Counted from the stretch's first letter, positions 11,517 to 24,220 are shown. The stretch: DNA of 64,000 nucleotides from Siphonodentalium dalli (GCA_032622095.1 CP136066.1:195598816-195662815); one strand, 5' to 3'. Translations and numbers: made by a program. The notes: generated from the sequence alone by a model not told the origin.

Positions 11517-12976
11517 GCAGAATAGTTTCATCGTTGTCGATAAGGGTTCTGGCTGAATTTAAGCATTCTCTATCTATTGCCAATTACCTGATTGTTATAA
11601 AATGCAGCGCAGTATCCTTCACATTGAACAACATTAAGACATGTTCTCCCGAAAATCAGCCCATTATGGGTTATAATGGGATTTGTTTATGTTCACAATC
11701 GGTGTATAATGGCTTGTGTGGGAACAGTGACGTCGTAGTTCCATTTAATGCATGCATGTATCGTTTTTTGTTTGTTAACGGTTATGTTTGTAAGCATTTA
11801 ATACATATATCCGACTCTCACAATTAAGCGGAAATATCTTGTTTGCTTTTAGTTATGAGGCTCATTATTTAATATCTCATCAACTCTCTGCTTCATATAC
11901 ACATGCAGTCAACAACTCCTCGTGCAAATAGGTTCACAGTTGACCTAAATGTTCACAAAGGTTCATATGATATGTTATTCCGAAATAAGCGCGGGTCACA
12001 GTGAAACAGATTATTATAAAGAGCGTACAGTCGGTAAACGACGTTAGACCTCAATCAATCCCCACTATCGAGATTCGACGAATGGGCAGTCAATGAGTGG
12101 TGAATTCGTCCTTTTAATAGTAGACAGTCTTGAATTATCGATGTCAATTCTTTCTCCACCTTTTGCTTCGTGTTCGCGCAAGATATTTACTCATTATTTG
12201 CCTTCGGTTTCTAAAGGGGATCATACCGTTCACATGTAATTATGTTTAGTTGAAGTTCCCGCCTTTGATGTTTTATTCATCAATATAGAACTCCTATTCA
12301 TGGTGGTAAAATATATGTCTCATTCGCATATCCATTGTATCATCTCGAATATAATGGCAGAATGTCCTGTATAAGGTGGGTTTTCTGATTTGCTATCCTG
12401 GCAAATACAGGCAAAGTTTCCCCTTAAACTTTTACATCCAATTTATATATTCCACAAGCTTGGACTAACACGTGCTGTATTCATACAACATAATGGTGAT
12501 CTGTTGTTTAATGAGTTTATTCGTTTAACGAGATAGTGATCTGGTGAACGGTATGGCCTTTTTGTGTGCGCCCATCGTTTGAATAATTGGCGATGACGCA
12601 CTATTTACGACCCACGTGGCATCGGCCTATGTTTATGATTATTTACATTATCAGCTTCCTGCATTGTAACTTGTTATTGTATCACTTTGTGCTGGCGCAT
12701 TGTCGTATATACACTGGGATCCGCTTGTTGTATCAAGTGCGACGGGATAATAGTTATGTTTGATTGTAAACAAAATCTCTACTTCCTGTATGTGCTTCTG
12801 TTTTTTTTTGCTCAAAACGAATTCAGGACCAGGAACCTACGTCACTAATGCAATCTCTAAACGGTCGCTTCAGACGTTGGGGAACCTACACCGATAATGT
12901 AATATCTAGCCCGTCGCTTCGGGGCGTTTCGATAGCTGCTATATATAAGCCGATATCTGGAATTCATGCATTGGGT
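11517..12976. other. Unassigned stretch with one H-b repeat
   Basis: 11900-12030 is a partial H-b repeat ('tcctcgtgcaaataggttca', 'gcgggtcacagtgaaa'). A 125-codon frame at 11450-11827 starts inside the J palindrome and is not credible. The remainder shows no gene. Confidence 0.5.
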
Positions 12977-13421
12977 GAGGGTATCACCCCCTCCCCCTGA
13001 ATCCTGAATACCAGTTAATTTTGGGGGGTGAATCCTGAATACATGTTAAGAAATAATATGCGATATATGACATACAAATTGACTGTTTTAATATCAGACA
13101 GATACAAGCAGAAGTTACATATACACATTATGATCCATTATACCTGACATGATATTGGACTAGAGTATTATGGGCGTTATGAGGCCGTTATGATACGATT
13201 AGTGATACTTTATGATGGAATGGTGGTCGAATATGCCAAAGAAGCTATTCTACCCACTCATTCATACATATAACTAGCACAAAATATTATTTTGCGCCAT
13301 CAAAACCTGCGTCCAAGATGTTTTGCTTGAACCCTAATACCAGTTAATTCCGGGGTATGAATCCCGCGTACGGCTTCAAAACACCCTGAATCCCGCGTAC
13401 CGAAAAGGGGGTGATACCCTC
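12977..13421. mobile_element. ~445-bp element with exact 16-bp terminal inverted repeats
   Basis: GAGGGTATCACCCCCT at 12977-12992 is the exact reverse complement of 13406-13421. Just inside, 'ctgaatcctgaataccagtt' (13000) and 'accctaataccagttaattc' (13330) recur as direct copies. The interior is AT-rich and non-coding. Superfamily unknown; I could not define a target duplication. Confidence 0.7.
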
Positions 13422-13499
13422 TTGGATGAGCTCGATATTTGTTGCAGGAGTTATTGTACTCAGGAGTGAAATGTAATGTGTGCATTTTACGAACATCTA

Positions 13500-14956
13500 T
13501 TAAACGGACATGACCTATTCGAACCTCCAAATTGTTTTCTACGTAATTTGGAGGGATGGATACGATAGGTCAATAAATAAACGAAATATTGGTATACCGG
13601 ATTCATATGGTTTAACAAACACTTGCCAACGTTACAGCCAGTTTCCAGCCGTTTTTATACGCCCTTTTGAAAAAAGGTCGTATTATGTTATCAGTCTGTC
13701 CGTCCGTCCGTCTGTCGAGCCGTGAGTCCGTCCGTTAACATTTTTGGTTTCCAATCGATAACTCCAGTTTGGATTTTTTGATCTGAACCAAAGTTGATAT
13801 GTGTAATTCCCAGCTAAAGATACAGGCCAAGTTCGAATATGGGTTCCGTCCAATTATTTTTACATGAGTTACGGCCCTTTTTCGACTTAGAATTTGATCG
13901 TCTGTTAACATTGTTGGTTTCCGACCGATAACTCCAGTTTGGATTATTTGATCTGAACCAAAGTTGGTATGTGTATTTAACAGCTAACGATACAGTCCAA
14001 GTTCGAATATGGGTTCCGTCCAGTTATTTTGTACATGAGTTACGGCCCTTTTTCAACTTAGAATTTGATCATCTGTTAAAAAAAATTGGTTTCCGACCGA
14101 TAACTCCAGTTTGGATTATTTGATCTGAACCAAAGTTGATATGTGTAATTCCCAGCTAAAGATACAGGCCAAGTTCGAATATGGGTTCCGTCCAATTATT
14201 TTTACATGAGTTACGGCCCTTTTTCGACTTAGAATTTGATCGTCTGTTAACATTGTTGGTTTCCGACCGATAACTCCAGTTTGGATTATTTGATCTGAAC
14301 CAAAGTTGGTGTGTGTATTTCCCAGCTAACGATGCAGGCCAAGTTCGAATATGGGTTCCGTCCAATTAATTTTATAGGAGTTATGGCCCTTTTTCGACTT
14401 AGAATTTGACCAAATTCATAACATTTCGGTTTGAACCAAAGCTGGTATGTGTATTTCACAGCTAAACCTACAGGCCAAGTTCGAATATAGGTTCTGTCTA
14501 ATTATTTTCACATGAGTTACGGCCATTTTTCGACTTCGAATTTGACTGTATTTTGGCATTGAAATTAGGGGTATATCAGATTTTCTTCAAATGTCAGCTC
14601 CAAGTATTATTTTATTTTGCGGTAGTACAATTCTAAATGTCTAAAGGGAGTATTTTGCCACGCCCTAGTGATGCTCTTGTTAATGTGTCGACCGAATTCA
14701 GACAAACGCTCGTTCTTGCTACAATATCAGGAATAGGTTAACACGGAACGCTCTTTTCTTGTGCAAATGGCTGTTTTTTTTGTTTGGGACCCAAACACCT
14801 TGTTCATGGTTTTCAATACTTCAATGCGTTTTTTTGGGTTACAGAAGGCTCGTAGAAAAGTAGTTGATATTTATCGACCTATTTCGGTACCAGGAACAAT
14901 CAAAAAGCGAATAATATTATTCGTATTTTGGAGCAAAAACCGCCATGTGGCTTTAA
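13500..14956 (+). mobile_element. Family E element split by a family G insertion (copy 3)
   Basis: TTAA at 13500-13503 with ACGGACATGACC, and CCGCCATGTGGC with TTAA at 14953-14956, mark the outer ends. The E sequence stops at about 13652 and resumes at about 14690 ('gaattcagacaaacgctc'). Removing the block between restores an ordinary E copy of ~445 bp. Confidence 0.85.
13653..14690 (+). mobile_element. Family G element with five ~171-bp tandem subrepeats
   Basis: Starts 'tatacgcccttttgaaaaaa', runs through a GTCCGTCC stretch at 13698, then five head-to-tail units. Unit landmarks such as 'ttggtttccgaccgataact' occur at 13743, 13913, 14087 and 14257, spaced 170-174 bp. Each unit holds 'gttccgtcca' and 'ggccctttttcgacttag'. 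It ends near 'gccacgccctagtgatgctc'. Apparent reading frames shift between units, so it is non-coding. It interrupts a family E copy. Confidence 0.85.
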
Positions 14957-15148
14957 ACGGATGAGGGTGTGTTTGATGTTCAAAGTCGGGGCACAATCGA
15001 CAGCTATTTTCGTATATGCTAGCTATAAATGAATTTGTAACTATTATTGATTTTTGAATGTTCACTCTTAATTTCTACGGTTCAGTTAATAGTTTATCCC
15101 GTAAGACAAACGTTTTCTATTGAAAACAAATTTAAAATAAAAATTCAA

Positions 15149-15512
15149 CATATCCTCAAGAAAATACGCACATAATCGACCTATAATGTAAAATAGGTAC
15201 ATAATGTGATTATATGCTTCTGAAATAAGCAGATCATGGACTCTCGCCCGTTATTTTGTTTTATGGCGCGGGCCACAGTGAAACAACTTTTAAAGAACGT
15301 ACACCTGAAAAGTTGGGAGCTGGCTTATTTGTGCCATTGTCCGCACATAATCTGCTTTGATTCGCCTCATTATGAGTCGATAATGTGAATAAATTGTTCT
15401 CATTTTCAGCACATTATCGACTCAAAATGAGGCGATTCTAAGCAGATTGTCTACTTAAAAACAAGCCATATTATAAGCCGATAATGTTCTGGTTTTCGGG
15501 AGAACAGGCTGC
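15149..15512 (+). repeat. Family H repeat
   Basis: A nearly complete copy from 'aacatatcctcaagaaaata' to 'cgggagaacaggctg', collinear with the copy at the start of the window. Confidence 0.8.
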
Positions 15513-15619
15513 AAAATCGCTTTGGGTTAGAGATTTGATGGGTTCCTGGACTTGAGCTCCAGAATCCGCATTGTCATGTTGCTGTATTTAGTATATAATA
15601 GAATAAAGTTATACATTTA

Positions 15620-15800
15620 CAACATATCCTCGTGCATATAGGTTCATATGTTACCTAAATATTCACATTGGTTCGCGTTGGACTTATCTGATTCTGAAAT
15701 AAGCTCATATATGACTTGTACCAGTTATTCCATTGAATGACAAGGGTCGCAATGAAAAACATATAATAAAGAGCGTTCATCTGGTAAGTCGTGTCGATGA
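15620..15800 (+). repeat. Family H-b repeat
   Basis: A short variant copy: 'aacatatcctcgtgcatata', 'gacaagggtcgcaatgaaaa', 'ggtaagtcgtg'. Confidence 0.7.
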
Positions 15801-15839
15801 AAAATAGTGCCTACATGTATGAGCTTATTTCGAAAGGAA

Positions 15840-17101
15840 ATAAGATCAGAAAGCTCAGACTCAAACAATCGTCATCCCTGCGTTTCTTTTTCAAATTATC
15901 ATGATATATTGCACAACCAGGTTTAAACCAGTGATGACGATTCGAACCGAAGAATCCGAGGGAATGGGCGAAGATGAAATCCATTTTTTTTTACACCCAC
16001 CCACCCTTTCTTACATTTTTTGTTCATAAATTTTTAGACACCCACCCCCCAAAACCCCAAAACTTTATATTGGTCCCCTCTGTAACGACCGATCGCTCTA
16101 TATTGGTCCCTTCTTTGAAAGACCAAATTAAATGTTACTTCCTCAGCTGACTTCCTGTTACAAACATGTGCAAAATTTAACTCTAAGCAATCGAACAAAG
16201 GTAGAATATGATGTGATTATATTGGTAAATTTATAACCCAGCCTATTCATCTGTGTGAGTAGATGAAAAATATGTTGAATCCCCTGGAATGACAACAAAA
16301 CAATAACTAGGGCCAGTGTTAGGGCCTATAATAGAATAAACAATTACACAAAATTAAATTTAACTTTTTTTCAGACATCAACTAGTAGGCCTAGAGCCTA
16401 TAGTAATACCAAAAAGGAAAATGTGCATATGAACCAGTGTACGAATTAGCTTTTATGTATGTCTGCATGACCACCGACCCGACCTCGCATTACGACTTGG
16501 ATTGGCTAGGCCTAAAATAATGTTTAACCCTTTGAGTTTGAACGCGGATGGTCAATTTAGTGCGAAATCCATATACACGGATGTGCACTTTAGTGACGTG
16601 ACCGTGGAGACGAGGTCACAGTAAGCGTAACGTCATTGTGTTGGTGTAGGGAAGATAACTCCAATTTGGTCTTCTGTTTACAGTATACCGGCTGTACTCT
16701 TGATTTACTATTATATGTCTACCTGTGTCTACTATATATTATTAACTATACATTATTCTGATACATTATTTCATACATTACACTCATGCATCAGCTAACT
16801 GTACGAGTAAAGAGACTGTCATGGAGTATAAGAATTATTGTAATATTCTGTCATGAGTTGTTAGCTGATATTGTCAGGCTGCATTAAGTTCACCCTACCC
16901 TGGAGCTATCTGAAGTATTTTTTCATAGAACTACACCGTGAACTAGACAATTTTCAATATAAAAACTGCCAAGCAAGCTGAAACAGACACAATAAAAAAA
17001 AATTGCGCGCAAAAAAATTCAATGAAAATTTTGGGACCCACCACCACAATATTCACTATTTTTCCATTTTATATCAACTTATGGGGGGTAGTTATATCAA
17101 T
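15840..17101. other. Unassigned stretch
   Basis: No gene seen. There are C-rich patches at 16000-16080. TTAACCCTTTGAGTTTGAA at 16526-16544 resembles a lone piggyBac-type terminus, but I found no partner end. Confidence 0.45.
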
Positions 17102-18129
17102 ATTGTAATACGACCCTGCCTAACTATGCTTAAAAGCCATGTCCTGATTGGCCAGTGGCCCGAGTTACCATGGCTATCTCGTTCCAGTTTTGTGGTACAA
17201 TTCTACTTTTTCCAATTGTACCACGAAAAAAATCGGTTTATTCAGATCGACGCACGCGACTTTTCCCGTCTTTTCTAACTCCGCGCAAACGGGGCATCAA
17301 CGGAGTACACCCGCACCCGTAACCCTTTGAATTTTGCTACATCTTGACAATCTTGCGAATTTTCTAGCGATTTGTCGCTTGAAACCAGTTTGGTTGCCAA
17401 TGAATATGGTCCAAATGATGTTATGGTATATTGATATATGTTACGACCAAAGAAAGTTACTTAATAAGTATATTAAATGACAAAATAAATCCATGGGGCC
17501 GGGCTGTGCATTCGTCGATTCGAATCTCGATCATATTCGTCGATTCGATATTTCGGAATCAAGTTGAAAATGAAAGCGTTTGTTCACCAGTACAGAAGGG
17601 GGATAAGATCATTTAGATCGCTTTGTGTAAGGAAAATGGTCCATAGTCGATGATCATATTCATGTTGTCCCAACAACGTTCAACACAGAAATGACCGCAA
17701 TTCTTATTTCCTGTACAATTTAAATGAAAGGCACGGACACGGTGAAAACACATCGTTTTTTAGCCAATCACAACGATTATTTTCTAGAAGAGGTGCCTCG
17801 AAAAGTCAATGGGGGAATTTCATAACAAGACAAGATTACCGGAGTATTCCATGCAAATAAATCGAGTACGCCCAATACGAATTACACCACGAAATGTTTT
17901 CTCACCTGAGACCGAAAAAGCGCAGTATTTCGTTGACTATTCAGTCGAATTGTGACCATAAACTTTCAGTCGTATTACAAAAGAAATAAATACACGGTGT
18001 ATCGGTGTGTATGGTCAAGTTGTACCACAAAAAACTGATTGTAGGACTCCGCTACGCGTCGTCCTACAATCAGTTTTTTGTGGTACAACTTGACCATACA
18101 CACCTCTACACCGTGTATTTATTTCTTAA
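17102..18129 (+). mobile_element. Element A: internally deleted derivative of the Crypton-like element B
   Basis: 17102-17783 matches the left 733 bp of element B (31932-32664) with small gaps. 17838-18129 matches B's right 292 bp (36181-36472) at the same length. Only ~55 bp of unrelated filler (17784-17837) replaces B's 3.5 kb interior, including all recombinase exons downstream of exon 1. A also lacks ~30 bp covering the initiator ATG of B's exon 1. TTGTAATACGAC at 17103-17114 is inverted at 17969-17980, right before the terminal palindrome. The structure is that of a non-autonomous element mobilised in trans. Confidence 0.85.
17981..18128. repeat. 148-bp right-end palindrome of element A
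   Basis: A near-perfect inverted repeat. The left arm begins AAGAAATAAATACACGG, includes 'ggtcaagttgtaccacaaaa' and 'ctgattgtaggac'. The centre is 'tccgctacgcg', and the right arm mirrors it to 'tatttatttctt'. The same structure occurs at 36324-36471. Confidence 0.95.
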
Positions 18130-18860
18130 TTGAATGTATTAGCGCTTCTCATATTGCAACAAGCCACAACATATAAACAAATATATGTAAAACAGTTAAA
18201 AATATGTCAATGAAAAAAAAATGCAAAAAAAAGTGGTCAAAAACTGTTTCCGGCCTCGGGTACCCACCCACCCCCCTACCTCACGTCTCGTAAAAAAAAT
18301 TCGGCCCCTGGGGTACATTGCCGTTCCGAGTAGTCAACATTGTACCATGAGCTCTGTGCAACGGGTAGTTTGTGATTTCTTGTTCGGAACATCATCAGGC
18401 TGTGAACACATCTGTTGTTGTCGAAAGATATAATAGGTAGTGTTCTCTTTCGAAATTTGTCTTAATAATTATAATAAAATCCAAGTTGTATTTCTTCAGT
18501 TGATACATGTGTCCTGTCTGTGCCATCATGCTTCTGTGATATAATGTTCGATATATAGTTCTGTTTACCTATCTCAATGGGAGGAAGTACCAGCTATGGG
18601 GCTGCTATGTGTGGCCAAACTGGTCACTGCTTCAGCTATGTATATACTAGTATTTACTTTGGCCAAACCACAATTGTAACAATTCAGACTGCTGGGTCTA
18701 GTCGTTCTAAATTTCATTTAGCATGTGGCTACCAGTCCAAAGAACATAAATGATGATCCACTAGTGATCTTCAAAAACTGAGTTTTATCTCGGTGCTGTA
18801 TTCTCAACTTTGATCCTAACGCGAAAAGATCGATAAGTCATTGCAGTGTATTGCTAAGCA
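18130..18860. other. Unassigned stretch
   Basis: No supported gene; a 70-codon frame at 18221-18433 has no recognisable product. Confidence 0.5.
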
Positions 18861-19061
18861 TTAACCCCTTCTACACTAAATAGATTTCCCCACCCAGTTA
18901 TAACAGTATATATTAGAATTGTCTGTTATAAGCGGAATACTGGCAGACGAAAAGATAGAAGCAGTGCAGAAGGATTCATATTCATTGGTGGGAAATGTTC
19001 AGATAATAAGTTTTCCAAAATGAAATATACTCACCAATGAGTATTTAGTATAGAATGGCTT
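18861..19061 (+). mobile_element. Family M MITE, decayed right end (copy 3)
   Basis: TTAA at 18861 followed by CCCCTTCTACACTAAAT. The interior matches copies 1 and 2 ('gattcatattcattggtggg', 'aaatgttcagataataag'). The right end ATTTAGTATAGAATGG is present, but the flanking TTAA has mutated to TTCAA. Confidence 0.75.
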
Positions 19062-19264
19062 CAAATCTATGAAATCCATCCGGTCGTATTGCTAATTATT
19101 GATAATTGTACATTCTTATCAACATCAAGTCTGGAACAAAATTTATTCTTCATTCGTTCTTATATTCGTAAATACATACGTCATTCTTTGTATTAGTAAG
19201 TGTTATATCGTACTGGACGCAGCAGAGGACCACCATGCTGCCCCTGTGCAATATCTTCATGTAT

Positions 19265-19608
19265 ACAGCCTCTCCCAAAAATCCGCACATTATCGGCTTA
19301 TAATATAACTTGTTTTAGATTGATAAATCTGCTGAGAATCTCCTCATTAGAGTCGATAATGTACTGAAAATGTGAGCGTTTAGTCACATTATTGACTAAT
19401 AATGAGGAGATTCTAAGCAGATTATGTGCGCACAATATAAGCCAACTCATGACTTTTCATGTGTACGCTCTTCTCTGCGGCCGCGCCAAAAAAAATGAAG
19501 AAATAACGGACACTCCATTATCTGCTTATTTAAGAATCAAATAATCACATTATGTACATATTTCACTTTATAGGTCGATTATGTGCGTATTTGCGCGAGT
19601 TTATGTTG
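19265..19608 (-). repeat. Family H repeat
   Basis: Runs from 'cagcctctcccaaaaatccg' to 'gcgcgagtttatgttg', in the orientation opposite to the copy at 15149. Confidence 0.75.
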
Positions 19609-19912
19609 TTGATCTATAAGTATGTCTTTTGTCAAATTTTATTTATTGTTATTGTAGAAATAAAATATAACATGGTCTAATCAAGAAATGTGTTCTCTTC
19701 TGATAGAATTAATGTTTAAAGATAATTGAAGCCGACGCATTTCTTAAAGATGCCCTGCCCGACTTGACACCATGAAACCACCACATGTACATTTTCTGCA
19801 CTAGTAGATAATCAGATCTGACACATGGGTACATTATATTAATAGGATACGTTGATGGCCAGATACATATTTTCAAAATAGGTAATTTTAATAGCGGCTA
19901 TTGCATATGTCG

Positions 19913-20192
19913 GGGGCTTCGATGACTCAATTGGTTAGTGGTCAACTCGAAGCAGTGTCGCACTCCAGCGCTGGCGATAAGGGTTCAAATCCACATGTTT
20001 CCATCGTGGACTTTGTAACGGCTTTGTTGTTTGATGGCGTTACCAGTTGATCGCCGATGGCCGGCGGTTTGCCGCACATGATCCACGAGTTTAACACCTA
20101 TTGAAATCTCTGTTAGATTAGCCGTAAGTGTGCGGATTTCCTCCATCAATAAAACTGTGATATTAAACATTAAACCACAATCAATCAATCAT
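19913..20192 (+). mobile_element. tRNA-derived SINE
   Basis: The head carries pol III promoter-like boxes: an A-box-like TGACTCAATTGGTTAGTGG at 19922 and a B box GGTTCAAATCC at 19982-19992, at tRNA spacing. A ~190-bp body follows and a 3' tail with 'tgatattaaacatt' and CAATCAATCAATCA. That tail style is common in molluscan SINEs. The A box has drifted and no anticodon arm can be folded convincingly, so it is a SINE rather than a functional tRNA gene. It would rely on a LINE for retrotransposition. Confidence 0.8.
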
Positions 20193-20317
20193 TTGCATTT
20201 TGTGTCGGCCTAGAAACATTTCAACGATAGTATCCGAGAAAGAACGTCCATGCTACAGTTTCCCAAAAGCTGTTCACAAAAAAAGTGTGTTCCCAATTTT
20301 GAGCATGTGTATTCAAC

Positions 20318-20480
20318 ATATCCTCTTGCAAATAGGTTCATATTGGACCTAAATATACACATATGTTCATAATGGGCTCACTTGATTATGAAATAAGACC
20401 ATAGTGGACATTTAACCGTTATTCCGCTGGATGGCATGGATCACATGAAAACACATTAATTAGAACGTATATCTGGTAAG
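20318..20480 (+). repeat. Family H-b repeat
   Basis: 'aacatatcctcttgcaaata', 'ggttcatattggacctaaat' and 'tctggtaagtcgtg' match the copies at 15620 and 10020. Confidence 0.75.
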
Positions 20481-20593
20481 TCGTGCGTTTGTGTTTATTG
20501 GGTTATTAAACATTTGTTCAGCCTGTTCGCGTGGCAATAAGCACAACGCGCGGGCTTATTTCATATTGAAATAGTCCCATATATAGGGTTGTT

Positions 20594-20765
20594 TTAAAGG
20601 GGAGCTGTACGCTAAATCCGGCCATCGATGAGACAATCTCCGATTATACTCAAGAGAATATATGCAACAAATGAACGAACTGAGCCATTGTTGAGTGCAA
20701 TATACATTCATGTGCTCTATGAACGATGTAAACAACATGGTAATTATAATGAAAATGAGATTCGA
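20594..20765 (+). mobile_element. Family R element, partial (copy 2)
   Basis: Starts TTAAAGGGGAGCTGTACGCT at 20594. 'atatatgcaacaaatgaacg', 'gagccattg' and 'ggtaattataatgaaaatga' match the copies at 4563 and 43742. The open frame across it is not conserved. Confidence 0.7.
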
Positions 20766-22169
20766 CTCGAGCTTGTTTCTATTGTTTTAACATATTCCAT
20801 GATGTATTGTAATTGGAAGGGTTTAGCTGGCATGTCAATGGATTTACTTACATTATTATTGCACCGATCAAATCAACAAACGTAATATATTCTGGAAAAA
20901 ACATGTCACGAGTTATAACTATTAAGCAGTTTTCAATATATCGCAAATACTGGGGCCAAATAAATAAATAAATAAATAACAGTTTTGTATAGCGTAAAAC
21001 CCACCGAAGTGCTCTAAAACGCTTGACATGTTAAACATAAAATACAATTGCAAATATAAGACACAATTATTGACATCAACAAAAATGTACAACTATAAGT
21101 GCGACGTTACTAAGAAATACAAAAGCGCATAAAATTACAAATCGAAAAAAATATTAAAAAGTTACTGGTAAATTGGGGGTGATAACAGGCTTAAAAATGC
21201 TAACAGCGAAAAAAGGGCTAAAATGGCGAACGGGTAACAAGCTAAAAATAACATGAAAAGTGGGGTAAAATGGGGAAAGATCGGGAAACGAGTAAAATTG
21301 AATCGAAAAATATTGATGAGACTAAGGTGCTTAATTAGTGATCCAAACAGTATAAAAGATAGAATATTATCAACAGGGAGTATTTGCATTAGTATTTGTT
21401 TTTGTTTGTTGGTATTTTAAGATAAAAAACAGTTATCAAACACATATGTACACGAGTTAAGTTCAGCTGGTGTTTTTCTTACAAACGCTCTGGTCTTTAT
21501 GTTACAATATCAAGTAAACACTAACTGCTGTAGATATCGCTGGTCCCGACTATTCAATAAGTATTTTATGGCGTCGAGTCAGTATATATGTATAATACTT
21601 ACACAGTAACAGAGTACCAAATTTACACCATTGTGGTTTTATCCACGAGCCTTTTTAGCTACTTTTTGGTACTCTCGGCTACTATGGGTTTATTTTATTT
21701 ATGCCATAATTATTAGTTTTGATTTTTTCCGCGAATTCAACTACTCCGCTGTTTACTTTCAAAATGTATCCCCATTGAGACACAAACACGAAGCAAAGGG
21801 AATGTGCGTCTCGCTCAATGTTACCGCCATGACGTCAGTTTGTTTCTAAGTCACCCGTCACTTGATATTACCATTCCACTGTTTCCCAGTTCATAAAACA
21901 CCCAAGCTACAGTGATGCAGGCCATTTTCCTCATATTTGATTGATGTTATAACAACTTCCAATTTTAAATCAGTTTAACAGAATAATTTTTATTTTTATA
22001 ACTACGATGTAGTTCGACTGTGGGTATAAACGTTTAACCCATGCAATGACGTTTGAAAATTTGCACACAAAGTAGAAATTTACGTATTCTACAACATATT
22101 TTAATTCTCGTAACATAACAAGGATGTAAAAAAAAACAAACCCATGCCTCAAACCGCCATTGGGCTTGA
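20766..22169. other. Unassigned stretch
   Basis: Nothing beyond an AAAT-type microsatellite (20960-20980). The small frames lack recognisable features. Confidence 0.5.
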
Positions 22170-22440
22170 TGCTGTTTAATCTAACAGTAATGCCCCAAAT
22201 GCGACTTTGTCGGATCTATATAATGGACGGGTAATGTGGCGCATTGGTCTCGGAATGACATTCTCAATATTAAACCGCGTTTTCTTTGACGTGTTGGCAG
22301 TCAGCGATTGTGAATTCTGAATTCCGCATCTGATAGATTGGCTATCGGTGGAAGAAGGATAACTCAATACTATACAGATTTGGAATATGTCTTCGCCACA
22401 ACAATAACAATTTTATAAATGCACACTATACTTCAAGCAT
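22170..22440. repeat. LINE-associated repeat (copy 1 of 3)
   Basis: Shares 'ggaagaaggataactcaata', 'ctatacagat.tggaat' and upstream text with 23600-23770 and 25380-25560. The 23.3-23.8 kb copy adjoins a LINE reverse-transcriptase C-terminus, so these are probably fragments of one LINE family. Confidence 0.55.
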
Positions 22441-23310
22441 ATTTAATGCATAAATCTCGGCCTGTGCAAATGGATTTTCTCCATCAAAAATGTCCTTGTT
22501 TGTTTCAGAGATACAACATAATATTCCAATATATCAATCAACATGAGCTTATTTGATATGGAAATAATTTCTCCTCTAAATTTTTCAGATAGATAGGTTT
22601 ATTTGGCAAAACATCCTTATAAGGACAGTATGCATACACAATAACATAATATGAAGCGTACGTGACACGTAGTGGGGCAACCACACATGATGTGCCTCAA
22701 AATTGCCTTTTTTCGGCGACATAACGCTAAGAATAATTTATGTAACATGCTGTGGTCACGACGGAGACGACATGCCAAATTGACCAGACGTGTCGTGGAT
22801 TGTAAAATCTTGTCTGTATTATCGTCATGACTTCTTCATTTTTTGTTTTCATTAAGCTGACCAACGAAATTGGTCTAAATGAAATTAATAGACTTAAATC
22901 ACATGTGAATTCTTCGTAAGTTGTGAAGCAGTTACTTTAATTTTTGTCGCGATGCTTCATTTCCAATTCCCCGTTTTTGCAATCTCCACACGGTAGCTAA
23001 CCGGAAGTCACGTGACAATTTCTCCAAAATCTATGCCCACGATCTTGAAAAATCACTGATGGATATAAAAAAATATATATGACGTCATTCACCTGCCTTG
23101 GGTATAAGCACCCTTGGTGGTTGCTATAATTGTACATTGTGTATTGAATAGTATAATAAATTATATTAATAGAAGGTAATGCATAACCTCAGTAAAGCTG
23201 AATGTGCATAGGATCGTCTCGTCTGTATTTATTCATCGATTTATGATTTGATGCTCATCGCGTGCTGAGAATAATCTTTGGACCATATGACAAATTGAAG
23301 TGAATGTATT

Positions 23311-23541
23311 TTAAATACTTTTGGATAAGATTTTGACAAGATGTTCAGTTTGTGTCATGCTTTCAGAGTCTGGGAACTGTGTCTTCATAAGGTTTATGAG
23401 TTCGAGACGAGGTGTGCGGTAATCGCTGCATTCTAACAGAAAGTGTTTTTCGTCTTTTCGTGAACTGAGACATGAAATGTTACTATTTTTAACAATTACA
23501 ACGTAACTTTTGAAACACTTTAAAATGTGTGCATATATCAC
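23311..23541 (-). pseudogene. LINE ORF2 C-terminal fragment
   Basis: The minus-strand frame contains KDEKHFLLECSDYRTPR followed by a hydrophobic stretch. This is the 'DE-HFL-EC--Y---R' block that follows the cysteine cluster at the C-terminus of invertebrate non-LTR reverse transcriptases. Only about 75 codons remain and upstream cysteines are incomplete, so it is a truncated relic. The repeat text at 23542-23800 continues the same family. Confidence 0.75.
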
Positions 23542-23800
23542 CTGATACCCTTCCTGTGCTTTTTTGTGAACTAAAAGGTTATAAATAAACTCCCAAGCCT
23601 CATATCAAGCTTACCATGTCATTCACAGTGTTGAACCGTGTCTTCTGCCTGGGCATGGGGAGTTTGAGCTTAGGCAATAAGTAATTGTGAATTATGATTG
23701 CAGCATCTGATAGTTGAAAGATCGGTCGAAGAAGAATAACTCAATTATATACATATGTGGAATAGCTCTTCTCGGGAAAAATTGCAATTTTCTATATACA
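23542..23800 (-). repeat. LINE-associated repeat (copy 2 of 3)
   Basis: 'gatacccttcctgtgctttt' at 23545 matches 25251. 'ggtcgaagaagaataactca' at 23724 matches 25500 and 22345. Confidence 0.6.
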
Positions 23801-24220
23801 TATGACTAATTTCCCACGTAAGACAACCTAGAAACGACTATCAAATGTAATCTGACACTATTTATTTCGGATAGGACTATACAGGCTGTAAAAGAAAATA
23901 ATGGAATACACATTACATTAGATAATTTTGATAGCAAAATAAATGAATGGCATGGAAGCCGACGAAAATAGGAAATATTCTTTGAATTAGAACTGGAGTT
24001 ACGGCGAATATCAGAAGAACTACGCGAGGAAAGCAGCAATTCATGCCGATTCCAAGCTAGGAATAAAATTTATAAATATCACCTTTGTGTCAGAATAGTT
24101 AAGAACGAAATGACGGAACCCGTGACTTCATAACCACATAAATAATTAAAAGAATTATTAGCCCGTTAATTAGCTACTAATGATATAATTTAGTTGATAT
24201 AATACTGATTACAGTAGATT

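Noticed and set aside
11450-11827. 125-codon frame
   Set aside because: It begins inside the J palindrome and has no domain; a by-product of the repeat.
16526-16620. Possible complete piggyBac MITE starting TTAACCCTTTGAG
   Set aside because: No inverted partner end followed by TTAA was found downstream.
20766-20885. Frame continuing out of the family R repeat
   Set aside because: It starts inside a non-coding repeat and is not conserved in the other R copies.
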